Assembly (NCBI GenBank): GCA_020638795.1
Contig: JACKHW010000005.1
Coordinates: forward strand, 124,001 to 188,000
Length of the DNA stretch: 64,000 nucleotides
Direction: 5' to 3'
Origin: Planctomycetota bacterium
GTDB taxonomy: Bacteria; Planctomycetota; UBA1135; GCA-002748355
Position 1 is the stretch's first letter. The number at the start of each line of letters is the position of its first letter. Under the pieces are notes generated by a model, which was not told the origin of the DNA, did no database searches, and was given only the letters and a program-made list of their open reading frames with translations. Shown in pieces: positions 1 through 7,825 of the stretch. Made by a program: the position numbers and the translations under genes.

Positions 1-134
1 TCCTTGAGGTCGATGACGTGGATCTGATTCTTCTTGCCATGGATGAAACCCTTCATCTTCGGGTTCCACTGGCTCGCCTGGTGTCCGAAGTGGACACCCG
101 ACTCGATGAGTTCGTTGACGGTGACTCGGGCCAA
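1..134 (-). CDS. rpsB: 30S ribosomal protein S2, N-terminal part (runs off the window)
   Basis: Only the first 44 codons are present; the gene continues to the left of base 1. The translated N-terminus contains the S2 signatures NELIESGVHFGH and QWNPKMKGFIHG followed by KNQIHVIDL, which is diagnostic for S2. S2 binds the head of the small ribosomal subunit. The start is TTG (complement of 132-134), supported by a good Shine-Dalgarno AAGGAG (complement of 141-146) six bases upstream. An ATG-only gene caller would miss it. In most bacteria rpsB is followed by tsf, which would lie outside the window. Identification is very secure despite the truncation. Confidence 0.95.
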   Translation of the reverse strand, partial: MARVTVNELIESGVHFGHQASQWNPKMKGFIHGKKNQIHVIDLK

Positions 135-140
135 CCGAAT

Positions 141-146
141 CTCCTT
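141..146 (-). promoter_or_regulatory. Shine-Dalgarno of rpsB (AAGGAG)
   Basis: AAGGAG on the minus strand, spaced six bases from the TTG. It decides the rpsB start, because no ATG lies in a suitable position. Confidence 0.85.
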
Positions 147-271
147 ACGAGGGAGCGATCCCGCTCGGGGATCTGGAAATGGAATGCCACGCACGACCGG
201 CTTTGCCGTCGGGAGAATCCGACCGCGAAGACGCGGCGCAGCGGTTAGGGAGCAAGACCCACAGCACTCGT

Positions 272-307
272 GGCACTGCACACGGGGCACTGCACACGGG
301 GCACTGC
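272..307. repeat. 14-bp tandem repeat, about 2.6 copies
   Basis: The unit ggcactgcacacgg is present twice in full (272-285, 286-299) and once in part (300-307). It lies in the divergent intergenic region, about 140-170 bases upstream of the rpsB start. Function unknown. Confidence 0.8.
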
Positions 308-642
308 GAGAAAGGGCGCAGCACGATAGCAGTGGCGGCGCCGCGTGCAAGCCTGAGCTCACAGGACGCGAGAACCTCTTCTTGGAGTCAACAGCGCCTT
401 GCCGGCGCGGTTTCTTTGGATAGTCTGACGACTACTTGCGTATGCCGTCGGGATAGCAGGGGCCTGCCTGCGACTCGAACACGCGGCGACCGGCAGGGGC
501 AATCTGGGAGGCTCATGGGACGCGAGGCTGGCATTCGGTACAATCGTAGCGCCGAGCGTCGTCACCGCAGGCTCGATCGAACCTCCTTGCAGCCGGGCCG
601 CAATCCGGTGGGGCCGTGGGCAGAGGGGAGTCAGATCGAGAC

Positions 643-1794
643 ATGAGGGAGCACGCCGTCCAATCCGGGCCGCCGCAATCGTCCACGATTGCTGCGAGGC
701 CATCGATCCGAATCCAGAACGACCCCCCCGTGACGAGCGGCCAACCTCCCCACATCTTTCTGCTCCTGCACCGCGCTGCGACCGTCGAGCCTCACTCCGG
801 TTTCGGACCCGAGGAGCTGGCGCGTGTCCTCGAACGCGCCAAATACGAGGTGACGTTGAGCCGAACACCTCGGGACACGATAGAGATCCTCGAGGGCGCA
901 CGCCCTAGCGTGATCGTCCTCGACCCGCTCGTCACTGCCGCCGACGGGATCGAGTTCGAGATGATCGCGCGCCATCAAGACGCCGAGGATCCGACACCCG
1001 TGCTGTTTCTCGTCGATTCGATGGACGAACTCGTCGAGATCCGCAAGGTCGACGCGCTGTTCAAGGACTTCCTCGTGCGCCCGTTCCGCACCGAAGAGCT
1101 CGAGCATCGCATCGAGGCAGCGCTCTGGGACAAGCGACGCTTCCTCGAAATGCGGAGCCACGCGCGCCGACTCGAGAGCGAAGTGATCCGGGACTTCAAG
1201 ACGGGTCTGTACACGGAACGGCACTTTCGGCACCTGCTGTCGCAGGAGTTCCAGCGTGCCGAGCGGCATCGTGCGCCGCTTTCGTTCTTGCTCATCGACA
1301 TCGACGACTTCAAGAGCATCAACGACGGCTGCGACTACGCGTTCGGCGACTACGTGCTGACGGAGTTCGCGCAGATCCTTCTCGCCAGCATTCGCGAAAT
1401 CGACCATGCGGCCCGCTTCGGCGGCGACGAGTTCATGATCCTGTTGCCAAGTACGGCCGCTGCCGAGGCCGTGCATGTCGCAGGACGTATTCGGAGCACG
1501 CTCGAACGCCGCACGTTCGACGACGGCAACTTCCGCATCCAGGTCACGACGTCGATCGGAATAGACACGTTCGATGGCCGCGGCCTATCGAGCCCACGAG
1601 ACTTGCGACGGCGCGCGAACCTCGCTCTCAAGGAAGCCAAGTCGCGCGGCAAGAACCGCATTTGGCTCTATTCGGGAGCCCGCGAGAACCCGCGCGGGAC
1701 CGACCTGCCGCCGCCAGAATCAGGTCCGTCCGACACGCCGGACGACGATATGCCGGGCGACAACACCGCGCAGCGATCGGCGACGAGCGAGTAA
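643..1794 (+). CDS. Receiver-like domain plus GGDEF diguanylate cyclase
   Basis: A 383-aa predicted diguanylate cyclase making cyclic di-GMP from two GTP. The N-terminal half resembles a response-regulator receiver: a phosphoacceptor-like Asp in VIVLDPLVTAADG, then a central FLVRPF segment resembling the Lys-Pro switch with Arg in place of Lys. The C-terminal half is a GGDEF domain with an intact RFGGDEF active site and DIDDFKSIND upstream, so it should be catalytically competent. No membrane segment is seen. The start chosen is ATG 643 with GGGGAG at 625-630; an in-frame GTG at 616 would add 9 residues. The tail is acidic and low-complexity, and its last 75 bases overlap the 3' end of the convergent vWA gene. 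No histidine kinase is adjacent, so the input signal is unknown. Confidence 0.85.
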   Translation: MREHAVQSGPPQSSTIAARPSIRIQNDPPVTSGQPPHIFLLLHRAATVEPHSGFGPEELARVLERAKYEVTLSRTPRDTIEILEGARPSVIVLDPLVTAADGIEFEMIARHQDAEDPTPVLFLVDSMDELVEIRKVDALFKDFLVRPFRTEELEHRIEAALWDKRRFLEMRSHARRLESEVIRDFKTGLYTERHFRHLLSQEFQRAERHRAPLSFLLIDIDDFKSINDGCDYAFGDYVLTEFAQILLASIREIDHAARFGGDEFMILLPSTAAAEAVHVAGRIRSTLERRTFDDGNFRIQVTTSIGIDTFDGRGLSSPRDLRRRANLALKEAKSRGKNRIWLYSGARENPRGTDLPPPESGPSDTPDDDMPGDNTAQRSATSE

Positions 1795-4164
1795 CGCTTC
1801 GAGCGCGACGAGGAGCAACGCGCACGCGAGCACGAGACCGATGCGGAGCATCGGCGTGGCTCCGCCAGGTATGGCTTCTTCGATCGATGCGGGTGCCCGC
1901 GAACGTGCAGCCTCGAGCGACGTCGCGACCACTCCGGCAACTCTTTGCGCGACGTCATCGAGAGCGTCCTTGCTCAAGCCGTCGCCTTCGAGGACGAGGC
2001 GATCCGTGACGGTGATGGCAGACACTTGCGGGACCCGACTCTCGGAGTCCTCGAGTGTCGGGATGGCTTCTGCCCATGCCGCGAGCCGCGCGACGAAGGC
2101 GGGGAAGCGCTCGTCCGTCGCGAACGCACGCGACCATTGCGCCCCATCGTCCCCCGCCCACACGACGACTCGACCGAGGCCGTAGAGACTCGTCGCGAGC
2201 GCCAGTCGACCCGTGCTCGCGAACGCAAGATGGACTCGAGCTCGCTCAGTAGCCTCGAGAGGCGCCGCGCCGCTGAGCGAGGGCCACTCGAACGCGCCAC
2301 GCTCCGCGAAGTCCTCGAGGATCGGCGGCGCTTCGATGAGACGGAGCTGCCAGGATGGTGCGTTCGGCGGATCGGCCGCTTCGGGGGTCTGCGCCGGAGG
2401 CTCGCCCGTAGGAGGCTCGGGGGCAGGCGGGTCTGCGGGCTTCGGTTTCGGGTCTTCGTCCGCGGTGTCCGGCTTCCGTCCGGAGTCGCGTCCCCCTTCG
2501 GCCAACGGACGAGCGCTCGTCAGTACCTCACGAACCTCACCGAGAACCAAGCGCGCGAGTTCGTTCGAAGTCGTGACACGGACGTGACCGCCGACTTCGG
2601 CCAGGACCCTCTGCAGGAACCGGAACTTGCCCGTCGACAACCCGGTCGCTCCGCCGGAGGCCGAACCGATCGCACTGAAGCCGATGCCTTCGCGATGCAT
2701 CGCACGGACGAGTTGTCGATAGTCGAGCGCGCTGTCGGTGAACTCGCCGTCCGTCAACAGCAGCACGTGCCGAACCGGGGCATCGCTGCGCTTGAGCTCG
2801 GACCACGCGCTCTGGAGCGCGAGATAGGCGCGTGTCGCCGAGGCATCGGCCGTCAATCGCCGGATGGCGAGTTCGAGATCGTCGCGACGCGAAGCCTTTC
2901 CGAGCGGCAGCTCGACGTTGGTATCCGTTCCGAACGTCACGAGCGCGAAGGAATCACCGGGGCCGAGCGTCGCTGCGGTTTCGAGTGCTGCGCGCTTGGC
3001 TTCCTCGATCGCAGGTGCGTCGACCGGTCCCGACATGCTGCCCGAGACGTCGACGAGGAACACGAGGGCCACCGCGCGCGTCGCGATCGTCTTGCGTCCA
3101 TCGTTCGCCGTGCGGATCTCCTCGGCACCGACGTCGCCCGTACGCCGGAGCCCATCTCCACTCTCGGTCGGCCGCGACGGGCTCGGCGGGACTTCGTGCT
3201 CCTTTGGCTCGTCGTCGACCTTGTCCGCCGAAGTGATTGTTGCGGCTCCACCGCCGGACTCCGCTTCGGCGGGCCCCGGTCGGTGGTCCGGCGCCTTGAC
3301 GATCGGTAGCCATGCGCACCATTGCGGGTCGACACTCGCATCGCGCTCAGCAACGAGGAGCAACCCGGTTCCCGCATCGATGCGGCGCCGCAGTTCTTCA
3401 CCAGGCGGCTTCGCGAGGCTCCGCAGGAAGAGCACAGGCTCCGTGACGTCGACATCCGTCGAGGATGGATCCGTCGGCGATGGATCCGTCGCGCGCGAGA
3501 CTTCCGCATCCACGTCGTAGCCCTGCAGTGCCAAAGCGCGCACGAATGCACCACCACGAAGCGACGGCTCGACGTCGATTCGAGGCGCTGGCCCAGGATG
3601 GAGCGTCGCACGGACCTCGACCTTGCCATGACGACCATCGCGACGACCTTCGTGGACGACGGTCAGCGCAACGCTACTGCTATCGAGCAGCAGACTCTCT
3701 AGCTGCACGACGAGCCCACCTGGGCCCAGCGCAGAGCTCGACAGACCGACCGCTCGCCCGTCCGCGAACACGTGAAGATCGTCGCCCTCCTGTGCATCGC
3801 GGACGACGACGCGCAGGCGGACCGGGCGCTTCGCGCGTGCAACACCGAGAACCTCGATCGAAATCGCGGCGGGATCCAGTACGCGATATTCATCCCCGGC
3901 GACGACGTACGTCGCGCACGCGAACGCTGTCGGCACGAGAGCCTCTGCTACGCCCTGATGCACCCGTACGACCCGCACGTGCGGAGCGCTGCGCACCGAC
4001 GTCGAAGATGGCTCCAATGCTCCACCACCGACATCCTCACCACCGACATCCTCACCACCGACATCCTCACCACCGACATCCTCGACGACGACCGGCAACG
4101 AGATCCGACGCATCTCGTGCCCGCGTGGAAGGAGCATGGCCAGGATCGTGCCACCGGCCAGCAC
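1720..4164 (-). CDS. BatA-like vWA-domain membrane protein
   Basis: About 814 aa. A short hydrophobic N-terminus (VLAGGTILAMLLP), a mid region with an amidotransferase-like segment (around GTGLLLVAERD), a von Willebrand A domain with MIDAS motif DVSGSMS near residue 372 and LLTDGEFTDS further on, a proline-rich linker, and a C-terminal membrane helix (IGLVLACALLLVALEALL) with a basic cytoplasmic end. This is the layout of BatA/aerotolerance-type vWA proteins, anchored with the vWA domain outside. The start is uncertain: no in-frame ATG precedes 4137, and GTG 4164 or TTG 4167 keep the hydrophobic segment; none has a clear ribosome site. It follows the NPCBM gene on the same strand and is probably co-transcribed. 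It contains a perfect 4x15-bp repeat coding (EDVGG)4. Confidence 0.75.
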   Translation of the reverse strand: MLAGGTILAMLLPRGHEMRRISLPVVVEDVGGEDVGGEDVGGEDVGGGALEPSSTSVRSAPHVRVVRVHQGVAEALVPTAFACATYVVAGDEYRVLDPAAISIEVLGVARAKRPVRLRVVVRDAQEGDDLHVFADGRAVGLSSSALGPGGLVVQLESLLLDSSSVALTVVHEGRRDGRHGKVEVRATLHPGPAPRIDVEPSLRGGAFVRALALQGYDVDAEVSRATDPSPTDPSSTDVDVTEPVLFLRSLAKPPGEELRRRIDAGTGLLLVAERDASVDPQWCAWLPIVKAPDHRPGPAEAESGGGAATITSADKVDDEPKEHEVPPSPSRPTESGDGLRRTGDVGAEEIRTANDGRKTIATRAVALVFLVDVSGSMSGPVDAPAIEEAKRAALETAATLGPGDSFALVTFGTDTNVELPLGKASRRDDLELAIRRLTADASATRAYLALQSAWSELKRSDAPVRHVLLLTDGEFTDSALDYRQLVRAMHREGIGFSAIGSASGGATGLSTGKFRFLQRVLAEVGGHVRVTTSNELARLVLGEVREVLTSARPLAEGGRDSGRKPDTADEDPKPKPADPPAPEPPTGEPPAQTPEAADPPNAPSWQLRLIEAPPILEDFAERGAFEWPSLSGAAPLEATERARVHLAFASTGRLALATSLYGLGRVVVWAGDDGAQWSRAFATDERFPAFVARLAAWAEAIPTLEDSESRVPQVSAITVTDRLVLEGDGLSKDALDDVAQRVAGVVATSLEAARSRAPASIEEAIPGGATPMLRIGLVLACALLLVALEALLARRRSLRGVVARHIVVRRVGRT
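4024..4083. repeat. Perfect 15-bp tandem repeat x4 inside the vWA gene
   Basis: Four identical copies of accaccgacatcctc, in frame, encode four EDVGG units near the N-terminus of the vWA protein. The identity of the copies at the DNA level suggests recent slippage, and because the unit is a multiple of three, copy-number change would keep the frame. Confidence 0.95.
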
Positions 4165-4241
4165 CAAGCGGCAGGAACGCGCGATCCAGCGACCTTCACC
4201 GACTGGCAGCGCGGTCCGTGCGGGACGCTCGGGAGAACCGC

Positions 4242-5477
4242 TCAGCGCACGAAAACCGGCACCAGCCAGTCCCCCCGATCGAGCGTGTGCAGCGCAGCGC
4301 CGAAGCCGATTTCGAACACGACTCGCTGGCCTGCCACGACCGCGAGCGGCGGGAAAGGCTCGGCGTTCCGTCCACCGCGCACGTTCTTGGCCTCGGCGAG
4401 GACCTCGTCGCCTCGAAGGATGCGAAAGCTCATGTCGCCGATCCTCGAGTTGGCAATCGCGATGTCGTCGGCACCGAACCACGTTCTCAAACTGGTCGCG
4501 CCCTCCGGCACTTCGAACTCCAGTCGAGATAGGGCATGTGCCCCGATGCCGGACGTGAAATAGCTACGCCCGACGCAGAGCGGTCCACCGAGAACGTTGG
4601 CATCACGCTCCCACGAATACAGTGCCTTCTCGCTGAACAGATCGCGCTCGTCGACGCGCGTCGGCGATAGCTTCGACACCATGATTCGCGTCGCCTCGTC
4701 CTCGACGTGGCCCGCGAGGATGCGCTCGGGTTCGACCCGCAGATCTCCGAAGCGTTCGTGCGCGAAAACGAGCGTGCTCCCGTCCATGGACTTTCCGCGC
4801 ACGTGGAGGCGCGATCCGTCGCTCGTCAGCAGCACGATGCGGGCTCCACTCGGTCCGTACTTCGGAACGAGTCGAGGCAGGGTCATGCCGGCGATCCGAT
4901 TCCAAGTGAAGAGTTCGGAGCCACCGCCGTCGACCTCGAAGTGCACCCCCTTGGTCTCGACGTATTCGAGGACACCACGCACGGGATCGAACCCGAGCGG
5001 CGTCTCTTTGTAGACCGTTTCGCCTGCAGCCGCTCCACTCGCACGAGCGAAGCGCGCCGCGTCCGGGAACCCCTCCTCGCCGCGCACGCGCAACAAGACG
5101 ACGTCGTCGAGCGCGATCTCGATCGGGCCGTAGCTCGGCGTGCGTAGAGTCAGACCGTTTCCGTCGACATCCCCGCCGAGCACGTCCCCGACGAGACGCT
5201 CTCCCGTGGCGAGTCGGACCTCGACGAGTCCACTGGCTTGGAGCGCGGGAGCGGGTCCGTGGAAGAACCACAGATCCTCGAAGTCGAGCCGCTTCTCCCC
5301 GAAGCTGACACCCTTGGCATCGAGCGCCGTCACGCGGCCTCGCACTGCAGGACCCGTGAGTGGATGGACCTGGAACGCGCCGCCAGCGGCAGCATCGTCC
5401 TGGGCGGTCGCGGTCGAGCCTGCGACAAGGAGGGCGAGGGGGACGAACGTGGCGTAGAGCGTGCGCATCGAAACCAT
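4242..5477 (-). CDS. Exported protein with C-terminal NPCBM domain
   Basis: A 411-aa protein with a signal peptide (VPLALLVAGSTATAQ, cleavage after TAQ) and a C-terminal NPCBM-type jelly roll covering roughly the last 140 residues: YSWERDANVLGGPLCVG, YFTSGIGAHALSRLEFEVP and WFGADDIAIANS match the usual pattern (start with a hidden ordinary name, GIG.HA..., then a surface description of the protein's D-rich strand). NPCBM modules are associated with carbohydrate binding and are very common in Planctomycetota. The middle region is unassigned. The start is ATG 5477, or ATG 5468 three codons later; both give the same signal peptide. Its TGA (4242-4244) precedes the vWA gene, so the two likely form one transcript. 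A carbohydrate ligand is inferred from the family only. Confidence 0.75.
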   Translation of the reverse strand: MVSMRTLYATFVPLALLVAGSTATAQDDAAAGGAFQVHPLTGPAVRGRVTALDAKGVSFGEKRLDFEDLWFFHGPAPALQASGLVEVRLATGERLVGDVLGGDVDGNGLTLRTPSYGPIEIALDDVVLLRVRGEEGFPDAARFARASGAAAGETVYKETPLGFDPVRGVLEYVETKGVHFEVDGGGSELFTWNRIAGMTLPRLVPKYGPSGARIVLLTSDGSRLHVRGKSMDGSTLVFAHERFGDLRVEPERILAGHVEDEATRIMVSKLSPTRVDERDLFSEKALYSWERDANVLGGPLCVGRSYFTSGIGAHALSRLEFEVPEGATSLRTWFGADDIAIANSRIGDMSFRILRGDEVLAEAKNVRGGRNAEPFPPLAVVAGQRVVFEIGFGAALHTLDRGDWLVPVFVR

Positions 5478-5681
5478 CACGTCGACGAGTTTGGGGCAAC
5501 AGACGGCAAGAGGCCAGGCTGTCAGCATGGCACCGAGGCGGGCTGACATCCTGACAAGCGCCGTCTCGTAGCCGCGACCCTTTCCGCCAGAAGCCGTTGC
5601 CACACAACGACTTCTCATCGCGACCAAAGCGCGCACGACAGGCGGCACGGTCCTTGCTGCCGCGGCTTGCAATCGCAATTT

Positions 5682-5702
5682 CCGAACGAATTCCCCGTTC
5701 GG
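5682..5702. promoter_or_regulatory. Inverted repeat upstream of groEL
   Basis: ccgaacg and cgttcgg flank a 7-base spacer, about 97 bases before the groEL ATG. It could be an operator or a leader hairpin. It does not match CIRCE. The divergent promoter region 5478-5798 holds nothing else I can identify. Confidence 0.35.
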
Positions 5703-5798
5703 CACCCGCAGCGGACGTGCGCGATCGGATCCTCCGACGCTTGCGTCCGATGTCTCCGCGGAGCCGAGCGAAGCATCCTTCGAAAGGTACTCTCACAG

Positions 5799-7424
5799 AT
5801 GGCGAAGCAACTCATTTTCGACGCCGAAGCCCGGGACGCGGTCCTGCGCGGCGTCGGCAAGCTCGCGCGCGCGGTCGTTTCCACGATGGGCCCCAAGGGC
5901 CGTAACGCTGTTCTCGATCGTGGATGGGGAGGCCCCCAGATCACGAAGGACGGCGTCAGCGTCGCCGAGGAAATCGAACTCGAAGACCCGAACGAGAACA
6001 TGGGCGCGAAGCTCGTGCGCGAAGCCGCGAGCAAGACGTCGGACGTCGCCGGCGACGGTACGACGACAGCGACGCTGCTCACGTGGTCGCTGCTCGAACA
6101 GGGTCAGCGTTTCTTGACCGCTGGAGCCAGCCCGGTCGCCCTCAATCGAGGCATCCGCAAGGCCGCGCAGACGGTGCTCGACTCGCTCAAGAAGCAGAGC
6201 AAGGCAGTGCCGTTCGGTGACGACAAGGCCATCGCCCAAGTCGGCACGATTTCGGCCAACAACGACCCGACGGTCGGAAAGCTGCTCGCTGACGCACTCA
6301 AGCGCGTCGGTGAGGATGGCGTCATCACGCTCGAAGAAGGCCGCGGCCTCGAAACCGAGATCGACATCGTCGAAGGGATGCAGTTCGATCGCGGCTATCT
6401 GAGCCCGCATTTCGTGACCGACCCCGAGGACATGGAGGTCGTGCTCGAAAACCCCTACATCCTCATCCACGAAGAGAAGCTCTCTTCCGTGCAGAAGCTC
6501 TTGCCTCTGCTCGAGAAGGCGATGAAGGCGAAGAAGCCGCTCATCATCATCGCCGAGGACATCGAGGGCGAAGCGCTCGCGACCCTCGTCGTCAACAAGC
6601 TCCGCGGCAACCTCCAGGTCGCCGCGTGCAAGGCGCCGGGCTATGGCGATCGACGCAAGGCGATGTTGCAAGACATTGCGATCCTCACGGGCGGCCAAGC
6701 GGTCTTCAAGGATCTCGGCATCGACCTCGAGAAGGTCGAATTGAAGGATCTCGGTCAGGCCAAGAAGGTTCTCCTCAGTTCCGACACCACGACGATCCTC
6801 GGCGGTGCCGGGAACGCTGCCGACGTGTCCGCGCGGACCAAGCAGATTCGCCGCGACATCGAGAACACGACGAGTGACTACGATCGCGAGAAGCTCCAAG
6901 AACGCCTCGCCAAGTTGACGGGCGGCATTGCCGTGATCCGTGTCGGCGCAGCGACGGAAACGGAGATGAAAGAGCGCAAGGACCTGCTCGACGACGCGCT
7001 CAACGCGACGCGTGCCGCGATCGCCGAGGGCGTGCTTCCCGGTGGCGGAACCGCCTTGCTTCGTGCCCTCCCGGGTCTCGACAAGTTGAAGCTCGAAGGC
7101 GACGAGGCGTTCGGCGTCGAAGCGATGAAGCGCGCGATCGCATCGCCAGCTCGTCAGATCGCCGAGAACGCCGGCAAGTCCGGCGCGGTCGTTGCACGCG
7201 AAATCCTCAAGGGCAAGGGCTCGTACGGCTACAACGCGTTGACCGACAGCTACGGCGACATGTTCGAGTTCGGCATCGTCGACGCAACGAAGGTGACGCG
7301 CACCGCACTCGAGAACGCGGTTTCGGTCGCGACGCTCCTCCTCACCACGGACGCCGTCATCACGACGAAGCCGAAGGACGAAGACGACGATCACGACCAC
7401 GATCACGACTACGACGACATGTGA
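5799..7424 (+). CDS. groEL: Chaperonin GroEL (first copy, divergent)
   Basis: A 541-aa 60-kDa chaperonin subunit, which with GroES folds proteins in an ATP-driven cage. Start ATG 5799 gives MAKQLIFDAEARDAV; an AAAGG lies 12 bases upstream. The nucleotide-binding motif GDGTTTATLLTW is intact (the catalytic Asp of DGTTT is present), as is the conserved GGGTALLRA segment. It differs from the second copy at many positions (for example SLLEQGQRFLTAGA for AILRTGQRFLVAGV), and its C-terminus is an acidic, His-rich tail (DDDHDHDHDYDDM) rather than the usual Gly-Met repeats. It opens the operon with groES 91 bases downstream. A specialised substrate or condition is inference. Confidence 0.95.
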   Translation: MAKQLIFDAEARDAVLRGVGKLARAVVSTMGPKGRNAVLDRGWGGPQITKDGVSVAEEIELEDPNENMGAKLVREAASKTSDVAGDGTTTATLLTWSLLEQGQRFLTAGASPVALNRGIRKAAQTVLDSLKKQSKAVPFGDDKAIAQVGTISANNDPTVGKLLADALKRVGEDGVITLEEGRGLETEIDIVEGMQFDRGYLSPHFVTDPEDMEVVLENPYILIHEEKLSSVQKLLPLLEKAMKAKKPLIIIAEDIEGEALATLVVNKLRGNLQVAACKAPGYGDRRKAMLQDIAILTGGQAVFKDLGIDLEKVELKDLGQAKKVLLSSDTTTILGGAGNAADVSARTKQIRRDIENTTSDYDREKLQERLAKLTGGIAVIRVGAATETEMKERKDLLDDALNATRAAIAEGVLPGGGTALLRALPGLDKLKLEGDEAFGVEAMKRAIASPARQIAENAGKSGAVVAREILKGKGSYGYNALTDSYGDMFEFGIVDATKVTRTALENAVSVATLLLTTDAVITTKPKDEDDDHDHDHDYDDM

Positions 7425-7515
7425 CGCGGCGCTCTCGATCGCGCGCACGCTCACGACGAACACAACAAGCAAAGAAACCAATCCGACTCGCCCTACGGGG
7501 CAGGAGAAGACATTC

Positions 7516-7806
7516 ATGGCTATCAAGCCCATCGACGACCGCATCGTCATCGAAGTTCTCGACGCAGAGACCACGACCGCAGGTGGCATCGTGCTGCCTG
7601 ATTCGGCGAAGGAAAAACCGCAACGCGGCAAGGTCATCGCTGTCGGCACCGGCAAGCTCGAGAAGGATGGCACGCGTCGCAAGCTCGAGCTCACCAAGGG
7701 CGATCTCGTGATCTTCGGCAAGTACTCCGGTACCGACGTCGAGGTCGACGGCAACGAATACAAGATCATGCGCGAGAGCGAAGTCCTCGCCCGCATCCAA
7801 GGCTGA
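7516..7806 (+). CDS. groES: Co-chaperonin GroES
   Basis: A 96-aa 10-kDa co-chaperonin that caps the GroEL ring. It starts MAIKPIDDRIVIEVL, contains the mobile-loop region TTAGGIVLPDSAKEKPQ with the hydrophobic IVL contact, and ends near VLARIQG. Length is normal. A ribosome site AGGAG lies about 10 bases before ATG 7516. It sits between two groEL genes and 19 bases before the second, with which it is surely co-transcribed. It presumably serves both GroEL proteins, as no second groES is present in the window. Confidence 0.97.
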   Translation: MAIKPIDDRIVIEVLDAETTTAGGIVLPDSAKEKPQRGKVIAVGTGKLEKDGTRRKLELTKGDLVIFGKYSGTDVEVDGNEYKIMRESEVLARIQG

Positions 7807-7825
7807 AGACGAGGAGGACTCCACC

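Larger units (their letters stand above)
135..642. other. 508-bp intergenic region between divergent rpsB and the GGDEF gene
   Basis: No gene is supported here: the open frames lack family features. The stretch must hold the rpsB promoter and leader (minus strand) and the promoter of the GGDEF gene (plus strand). Many bacteria regulate rpsB through its mRNA leader by S2 itself, but I could not recognise a specific leader structure. It contains the short tandem repeat at 272-307. Confidence 0.5.

Noticed and set aside
272..307. CRISPR array
   Set aside because: The 14-bp units abut with no spacers; a simple tandem repeat. No CRISPR array was seen in the window.
5682..5702. CIRCE (HrcA) element before groEL
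   Set aside because: The arms ccgaacg/cgttcgg and the 7-base spacer do not match the CIRCE consensus arms or its 9-base spacer.
5793..7796. 667-aa minus-strand open frame opposite groEL
   Set aside because: Antisense shadow of a clear groEL gene caused by high GC; the product is Arg/Val/Asp-rich without motifs. The same applies to 7766-9136 opposite the second groEL.
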